A stretch of 5,166 nt of DNA from Tagaea sp. (GTDB lineage: Bacteria; Pseudomonadota; Alphaproteobacteria; CACIAM-22H2): contig JAMNXK010000210.1 of NCBI GenBank assembly GCA_023653245.1, positions 1-5,166 on the forward strand, given 5' to 3'. Of the stretch, positions 1 through 5,166 are shown piece after piece (position 1 is the first letter of the stretch; each line of letters starts with the position of its first letter). The notes under the pieces were generated by a model that ran no database searches, had not been told where the DNA came from, and saw only the letters and a list, made by a program, of their open reading frames with translations. The position numbers were made by a program, and so were the translations under genes.

Positions 1-314
1 CCCAGCCGCGTCTTCTCCCCCGGCGCCAGGCGCCCCGGCCAAGGCCCGTCGAGCATGTCGGGATCGATGTCGGTCGGGTCGCGGTTGCAATCGATATAGG
101 CGCGCGGGAAGCGCGCGGCGAGCAGCCACGCCCCGACCGAAGGCGCATGGCCGAACAGCTTGTGGATGTCGGTGTCCTCGGCCTGGCGCAGCAAGGCGAA
201 GTCGCACGCATAGCCGAAATCCGCCGGATAGTCGGTGCCGCTATGCGGCGAGTCGAGGACCAGCGGAATCTCGGGCGCCGCGGGCCCGAGCAGATCGAAG
301 GGACGCTCAACCAT
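1..314 (-). CDS. N-formylglutamate amidohydrolase family protein (N-terminal part)
   Basis: The first 104 residues of a cytoplasmic amidohydrolase are visible; the rest lies beyond the left edge, and family members are usually about 260-300 residues. I translated this frame by hand. It shows the features I associate with the N-formylglutamate amidohydrolase (HutG-like) family: a DSPHSG motif at residues 21-26, an LRQAEDTD segment at 41-49, and FPRAYIDCNR at 69-78 followed by a DIDPDML segment. Enzymes of this family hydrolyse N-formyl-L-glutamate to glutamate and formate, and H24 and E46 are plausible metal ligands. The start is well fixed: an in-frame TGA lies two codons upstream (320-318), so the ATG at 314-312 is the first possible start. 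The gene overlaps the end of the DppF-type ATPase gene by 8 nt and has no clear Shine-Dalgarno sequence, so translation is probably coupled. The exact substrate is unknown. It could act on other N-formyl or N-acyl amino acids, so no hut symbol is given. Confidence 0.85.
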   Translation of the reverse strand, partial: MVERPFDLLGPAAPEIPLVLDSPHSGTDYPADFGYACDFALLRQAEDTDIHKLFGHAPSVGAWLLAARFPRAYIDCNRDPTDIDPDMLDGPWPGRLAPGEKTRL

Positions 315-1301
315 CGTTCAAATGGCAGGACGAGAACCGTCCGGGTGCTATTTGCTTGAGCTTCGGCCGCTCGGTCTTGCAGCGATCCATCGCGTGCGGG
401 CAGCGCGGATGGAAATGGCAGCCGGAGGGCGGGTTCAAGGGCGACGGGATCTCGCCTTTCACCGGCGCGAAAACGCGCTTGCGCGTGTCGAGGCGCGGGA
501 TCTCGCCCAGCAGCGCGATCGTGTAGGGATGATTGGGCTTGTCGAACAGCTCGTCGGTCGGGCCTTCCTCGACCACGCGCCCGAGATACATGATCACGAC
601 GCGGTCGGAGAGATGGCGCACCACGCCCAGATCGTGGCTGATGAACAGATAGGTAAGGCCCAGCTCGGCCCTGAGCTTCATGAACAGGTTCAGGATCTGC
701 GCTTGGATCGACACGTCCAACGCCGCGACCGATTCGTCGCAGACCACGAATTCGGGCTTCACCGCGAGCGCGCGGGCGATGCCGATGCGCTGGCGTTGCC
801 CGCCCGAGAATTGGTGCGGATAGCGCCGCTTGTAGCCCGGATCGAGGCCGACGCGGCGCATCGTCTCGTCGACATACGCCTCGAACTCGGCGCTCGTGGT
901 CAGGCCGTGATGCAGCGGCGCTTCGCCCACGATGTCGCGCACGCGCATGCGCGGATTGAGCGAGGCGAACGGATCCTGGAAGATCATCTGCACGGCCAAG
1001 GCCGCCTTGATGCGCTCCTTGCCCTTCAGGTCGTCGAGCTTGCGCCCGCGATAGAACACCTCGCCCGAGCTTTCGGGCAAAATGCCCGCGACGATGCGCC
1101 CGAGCGTCGATTTCCCGCAGCCGCTTTCGCCGACCAAGCCGACGACTTCGCCCTCGCGCACGGCCAAATCGACCGTGTCCACCGCGTGGACGATCTCCTC
1201 CTTCACGTCGGCGCCGAGCTTGGCGGCGATCTTGCCGGCGACGTCGAGGGTTTTGACGAAACGGCGGGACACGCCCTTCAATTCGATCAGCGGGGCGGTG
1301 C

Positions 1302-1305
<4 letters not shown>
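307..1305 (-). CDS. dppF: Peptide ABC transporter ATP-binding protein, DppF/OppF type
   Basis: This is a cytoplasmic ATPase subunit of 332 residues that powers import together with the DppD-type partner. The sequence shows Walker A GESGCGKST (59-67), Q-loop glutamine 110 in IFQDP, signature FSGGQRQR (166-173), Walker B FVVCDE (186-191), D-loop AALD (194-197) and switch histidine 224 in ISHDL. The C-terminal oligopeptide-transporter domain begins near the HPYT at 259-262. It carries four cysteines, C296, C302, C309 and C327, spaced X5, X6 and X17. In this family such a cluster is associated with an iron-sulfur site. The residue after the catalytic glutamate is Ser (DES) rather than the usual Pro, which is a tolerated variation. 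Residues about 18-39 form a longer N-terminal segment than in the DppD-type protein. The ATG overlaps the upstream stop as ATGA, and GGAG lies 7 nt before it. The symbol denotes family type; oppF would be equally defensible because the substrate is not shown. Confidence 0.95.
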
Positions 1306-2270
<965 letters not shown>

Positions 2271-2272
2271 GG

Positions 2273-3181
2273 TCACTTCTGGAGACGGGGGTTGAGCACG
2301 TCGCGCAGCTGGTCGCCGACCAGATTGATCGACACGATGGTCACCAGCAGCGCCACGCCCGGGAAGAAGCTGATCCAGTACACGCCCGACAGGATGTATT
2401 CGAAGCCGTTGGCGATCAAAAGACCGAGCGAGGGCTCGGTGATCGGCAAGCCCACGCCCAGGAACGACAGCGTCGCCTCCAGCGCGATCGAATTGGCGAT
2501 CTGGATCGTGCCGACCACGATCAAAGGCGGCAGCACGTTGGGCAGGATGTGGCGGAACAGGATGCGGGTCTTGGGCAGCGCCAGACAATGCGCCGCCTCG
2601 ACATATTCCTTGCGCCGCTCGACCAGCGCGGAGGCGCGCACCGTGCGCGCGTAATACGCCCATTGGATGATGACCAGCGCCAGCACGATCTTGTCGGCGC
2701 CTTGGCCCAGCACGGCCAGCAGGATGAGCGCGATCAGGATCGCCGGAAAGGACAGCTTGATGTCGACCGCGCGCATCAGGATCGTGTCGACCCGGCCGCC
2801 GTAATAGGCCGCGATCAGCCCGACCGTCGTGCCCACCGCCGCCGCGATCACGCCGGAGGTGACCGCGACCAGGAACGAGGTCCGCAGGCCGTAGAGAATG
2901 GCCGAGACCATGTCGCGGCCCTGACTGTCCGAGCCGAGCCAGAACTGAAGCCCCGTGCTCGAGATTTCGCCCGGCTTCAGCTTGCCGTCCATGATGTCGA
3001 GCTGGCGCAAATCGTAGGGGTTCTGCGGCGAGATCCACGCGCACAGCATCGCGGCGGCGAACACGACCGCGAACACGACCAGCCCGCCGACCGCGATCTT
3101 GCTTTCGCAGAAATCGGCGGCGAAGCGCCGGAACGGCGTTTCGATCTTGGGCGGGAGGGCCGGCATCGCGGCGTCGGTCAT
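2273..3181 (-). CDS. dppC: Peptide ABC transporter permease, DppC/OppC type
   Basis: This is an inner-membrane channel subunit of 302 residues, a normal length. An OppC N-terminal domain (about 17-66) holds the first membrane helix (about 29-50). A conserved WLGSDSQGRD segment follows at 81-90, then about five more hydrophobic helices near 101-126, 139-159, 163-180, 216-238 and 267-289. The EAA coupling loop, which docks on the ATPases, runs from EYVEAA (192-197) to FRHILPN (209-215). The glycine normally found four residues after EAA is Ala201 here. The ATG comes 1 nt after the dppB stop (TGACATG), and a G-rich GGGGAAG at 3192-3186 ends 4 nt before it as a weak ribosome site. The protein should pair with the DppB-type subunit as a heterodimer. 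Closely related nickel, glutathione and opine permeases cannot be excluded from sequence alone, so dppC is used as a family name. Confidence 0.94.
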   Translation of the reverse strand: MTDAAMPALPPKIETPFRRFAADFCESKIAVGGLVVFAVVFAAAMLCAWISPQNPYDLRQLDIMDGKLKPGEISSTGLQFWLGSDSQGRDMVSAILYGLRTSFLVAVTSGVIAAAVGTTVGLIAAYYGGRVDTILMRAVDIKLSFPAILIALILLAVLGQGADKIVLALVIIQWAYYARTVRASALVERRKEYVEAAHCLALPKTRILFRHILPNVLPPLIVVGTIQIANSIALEATLSFLGVGLPITEPSLGLLIANGFEYILSGVYWISFFPGVALLVTIVSINLVGDQLRDVLNPRLQK

Positions 3182-3182
3182 G

Positions 3183-4160
3183 TCACTTCCCCATATCCCC
3201 GAGCCGCACGCGCGGATCGAGGATCGAATAGAGGATATCGACGATCAGATTGATCACGATGAACATGATCACGATGATCAGCAGATAGGCCACGATCACC
3301 GGCCGGTCGAGATTGTTGATGCTGTCGATGATCAGCTTGCCCATGCCCGGCCAGGCGAAGATCGTCTCGGTCACCACGGCGAAGGCGATGACCTGGCCGA
3401 TCTCCAGCCCCACGACCGTCACGATCGGGATCAGGATGTTCTTGAGCACGTGCACCAGCACCACGCGGCGCTGCGACAGGCCCTTGGCGCGCGCGAACTT
3501 CACGTAGTCCATCGGCAGATTCTCGCGCATGCCCGCGCGCGTCAGCCGGATGACCAGCGAGATGTTGAACAGCGCGAGATTCAGCGCCGGCAAGAACAGA
3601 TGCGTGACGCCGTTCCAGGTGAACAGGCTCGACTGGATGCCCAGGAACGTGCCGAGCTCGCCGCGCCCCGTCGAGGGCAGCCAGCCGAGCTCGACCGCGA
3701 AGATCAGGATCAGCATCAGCCCGACCCAGAAGGTCGGCAGCGAGAAGCCGAAGATCGAGCCGGCCATGATCGTCTTGGCGCCCACGCTGTCGGGCCGGTA
3801 GCCCGCGTACATCCCCAGCGGCACGCCGATCAGCACCGACATCGACACCGCGACGATGGCGAGCTCGAGCGTGGCGGGCATGCGCTGCAAGATCAGGTCG
3901 ATCGACGGGATGTTGAACACGAAGCTGCGGCCCATATCGCCCGACAGCGCGTTCCCGACGAAGACGAAATATTGCTGCCAAATCGGCTTGTCGAGGCCCA
4001 GCGCGACGATGGCGCGCTCGCGCTCGGCCTGGTCGGCGTCGGCGGCGATGAAGATCTCGATCGGATCGCCGATCGCGAACACGCCGAAGAACACGATCAA
4101 CGACATCAGCAGCAGCACGAGGCCGCTTTGCATCAATCGCCGGATGATGAAAACCGTCAT
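3183..4160 (-). CDS. dppB: Peptide ABC transporter permease, DppB/OppB type
   Basis: This is an inner-membrane channel subunit of 325 residues, typical of DppB/OppB. The N-terminus MTVFIIRRL leads straight into the first membrane helix (about 9-30). A periplasmic segment follows, containing GLDKPIWQQYFVFVGN (55-70) and LSGDMGRSF (72-80), both characteristic of this family. Further helices lie near 98-120, 130-157, 187-207, 241-263 and 287-309. The EAA coupling loop is DYVKFARAKGLSQRR (218-232) running into VLKNILIP (238-245), with its glycine (G227) kept. ETIFAWPGMGKL (265-276) is another family hallmark, and the LDPRVRLGD end (314-322) is typical. The start is the first ATG in frame after the hairpin gap. 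The 11 nt before it contain no Shine-Dalgarno match, so initiation may be weak or dependent on upstream translation. The substrate is not defined by the permease, and the symbol denotes family type. Confidence 0.95.
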   Translation of the reverse strand: MTVFIIRRLMQSGLVLLLMSLIVFFGVFAIGDPIEIFIAADADQAERERAIVALGLDKPIWQQYFVFVGNALSGDMGRSFVFNIPSIDLILQRMPATLELAIVAVSMSVLIGVPLGMYAGYRPDSVGAKTIMAGSIFGFSLPTFWVGLMLILIFAVELGWLPSTGRGELGTFLGIQSSLFTWNGVTHLFLPALNLALFNISLVIRLTRAGMRENLPMDYVKFARAKGLSQRRVVLVHVLKNILIPIVTVVGLEIGQVIAFAVVTETIFAWPGMGKLIIDSINNLDRPVIVAYLLIIVIMFIVINLIVDILYSILDPRVRLGDMGK

Positions 4161-4171
4161 GGGTGAACCGA

Positions 4172-4198
4172 GGGGGCCGGGACGAAGCGCCGGCCCCC
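4172..4198 (-). promoter_or_regulatory. Intercistronic hairpin between binding-protein and permease genes
   Basis: On the minus strand GGGGGCCGG and CCGGCCCCC form a perfect 9-bp, all-G/C stem around a 9-nt loop (CGCTTCGTC). It begins 8 nt after the binding-protein stop codon and ends 11 nt before the dppB ATG. There is no T-run after it, so it is not a standard intrinsic terminator. Hairpins at this position in transporter operons are known to protect the binding-protein mRNA from 3' exonucleases or cause partial termination, giving more binding protein than permease. That role is inferred here. The hairpin also lies within or next to the expected ribosome footprint at the dppB start and could lower its translation. 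Confidence 0.7.
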
Positions 4199-4206
4199 GT
4201 TCCCGT

Positions 4207-5166
4207 TCAACGCGGGCGGACGAATTGGGCGAGCGTATACTCGTCCGTGCGCGCCTGGTATTGCAGGTTCGAGCGCATCGCCCACAGGTTCACCTGGTAG
4301 TAAAGCGGGATGAGCCCGTAATCGCGCATCGCGATCTCGGAGGCTTCGAACAGCAGCTTCTCGCGCGCCGCCGGATCGACGGTTTGCAGCGCGCGGGTCA
4401 GCAGCGCGTCCATCGCCGGATTCGAGTAACGCCCGCGGTTGGAAGCGCCGTAGCCGAGATCGCGGTTGGGCGTGGCGAGCAGCGCGCGCAACGGCGAGGA
4501 CGTCTCGCCGGTGTCCGAGCCCCAGCCCACCAGCATCACCGAGAAGGCGAAGTTGGGATTGCCGGCTTGGGCGACGTAAGTCGCCCACGGCAAGGTCTGG
4601 ACGCTGGTGTCGAGGCCCGCGCGGGTGAACATCGGCCCGATCGCCTGCAGGACCTTGTCGTCCTCGGGGTAACGGTCGTTGGGACCGTGGATGGTCAGGC
4701 GGAACCCGTTGGGGAAGCCCGCTTCGCGCAGCAGACGCTGGGCGCCGGGCAGATCGAACGGATCGGGCTTGAGATTGGGCGACACGCCATACATGCCGTC
4801 GGGCAGCAATCCGCCGGCCGGAATGGCCTGGCCGTCGAAGATCTGCCGGGCGATGCCCTCGCGGTTGATCGCGCGCGACAGCGCCTCGCGCACGCGCCTG
4901 TCCTTGAGCGGATTCGCGGCCAAGGGCGCGCCCGTGGCCTTGTCGAACAAATGCGGGGTCACGTCGCGATTGTGGTCGATATGCAGATAGATGACGCGGT
5001 TGGACGTGACGCTCTCGAGGCGCACGTTCTGGTTCTGGCGCATGCGCGGCAGATCGGCCGTCTGGACCTGATCGATGATCTGCACGTCGCCCGACAGGAT
5101 CGCCGCCGAGCGCGCCGAGGGGTTGGTCATGATGCGCGTGGTCACCGTCGCCCAATGCGGCTTCTC
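4207..5166 (-). CDS. Peptide ABC transporter substrate-binding protein, SBP_bac_5 family (C-terminal part)
   Basis: This is the periplasmic ligand-binding component of the importer. Only the last 319 residues are in the window; the signal peptide and roughly the first 200 residues lie beyond the right edge, since family members are usually about 500-550 residues. The frame is open to the edge, starting EKPHWATVTTRI. The GTG at 5145 is an internal valine and not a start. Family hallmarks include the RSAAILSGDVQIID stretch, the RRVREALSRAINREGI helix, the AQRLLREAGFPNGF segment, VGWGSDTGE, and a C-terminal IPLYYQVNLWAMRS segment followed by ARTDEYTLA. No cysteine is seen in the visible part. 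The gene heads the visible operon, 46 nt before dppB. Substrate cannot be assigned: the family binds peptides but also glutathione, nickel, opines and sugars, and the N-terminal part of the binding site is missing. The closing residues resemble alphaproteobacterial members of the family. Confidence 0.92.
   Translation of the reverse strand, partial: EKPHWATVTTRIMTNPSARSAAILSGDVQIIDQVQTADLPRMRQNQNVRLESVTSNRVIYLHIDHNRDVTPHLFDKATGAPLAANPLKDRRVREALSRAINREGIARQIFDGQAIPAGGLLPDGMYGVSPNLKPDPFDLPGAQRLLREAGFPNGFRLTIHGPNDRYPEDDKVLQAIGPMFTRAGLDTSVQTLPWATYVAQAGNPNFAFSVMLVGWGSDTGETSSPLRALLATPNRDLGYGASNRGRYSNPAMDALLTRALQTVDPAAREKLLFEASEIAMRDYGLIPLYYQVNLWAMRSNLQYQARTDEYTLAQFVRPR

Noticed and set aside
147..359. 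Small plus-strand open frame of 70 codons at the left edge
   Set aside because: It is antisense to the well-supported amidohydrolase start and the end of dppF, with no homology or ribosome site.
3243..3297. Five GATC sites within 55 bases, with a repeated gatcacgatga, as a possible methylation or protein-binding cluster
   Set aside because: They arise from ATC isoleucine codons following codons that end in G in the last membrane helix of dppB. The same reading explains the short repeat.
3099..4166. Plus-strand open frame with His/Asp/Gln-rich runs that resembles a metal-binding protein
   Set aside because: The runs are the antisense reading of Ile/Val/Leu membrane-helix codons of dppB. No start signal or homology supports it.
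4172..4198. The hairpin read as a full rho-independent terminator ending the operon after the binding-protein gene
   Set aside because: No T-run follows the stem on the minus strand, and the importer subunits directly downstream need the same message. Partial termination is still possible.

Overview
This window is most of one minus-strand operon for a peptide-type (Dpp/Opp, cluster C) ABC importer, ending in the start of an N-formylglutamate amidohydrolase-family gene. Genes are transcribed from high to low coordinates. The DNA is GC-rich, with G/C-biased third codon positions. The protein sequences, especially the solute-binding protein C-terminus and the hydrolase, look most like an alphaproteobacterium (Rhizobiales or Rhodospirillales style). 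That placement is inferred from general sequence character, because no rRNA or marker gene is present.

Layout in order of transcription: (1) 5166-4207, the C-terminal about 319 residues of an SBP_bac_5 periplasmic solute-binding protein, with its start and signal peptide beyond the right edge; (2) 4206-4161, a 46-base gap with a perfect 9-bp-stem hairpin; (3) 4160-3183, a DppB-type permease; (4) 3181-2273, a DppC-type permease; (5) 2270-1302, a DppD-type ATPase; (6) 1305-307, a DppF-type ATPase; (7) 314-1, the N-terminal 104 residues of an N-formylglutamate amidohydrolase-family enzyme, running off the left edge. The last five genes are separated by 1 nt or 2 nt, or overlap by 4 nt or 8 nt. 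They are therefore almost certainly one translationally coupled unit.

Together these genes encode a complete importer. The binding protein captures a peptide or similar ligand in the periplasm, DppB and DppC form the channel, and DppD and DppF form an ATPase heterodimer. The co-transcribed hydrolase suggests that the imported ligand could be an N-formyl or N-acyl amino acid or peptide that is cleaved in the cytoplasm; this is inference. No promoter, intrinsic terminator, RNA gene, mobile element or CRISPR array was found. There is no gene-free stretch longer than 46 bases.

The gene set is a well-known one, and I do not see a new system. The points most worth a second look are the hydrolase linkage, the hairpin between the binding-protein and permease genes, and a missing glycine in the DppC EAA loop.
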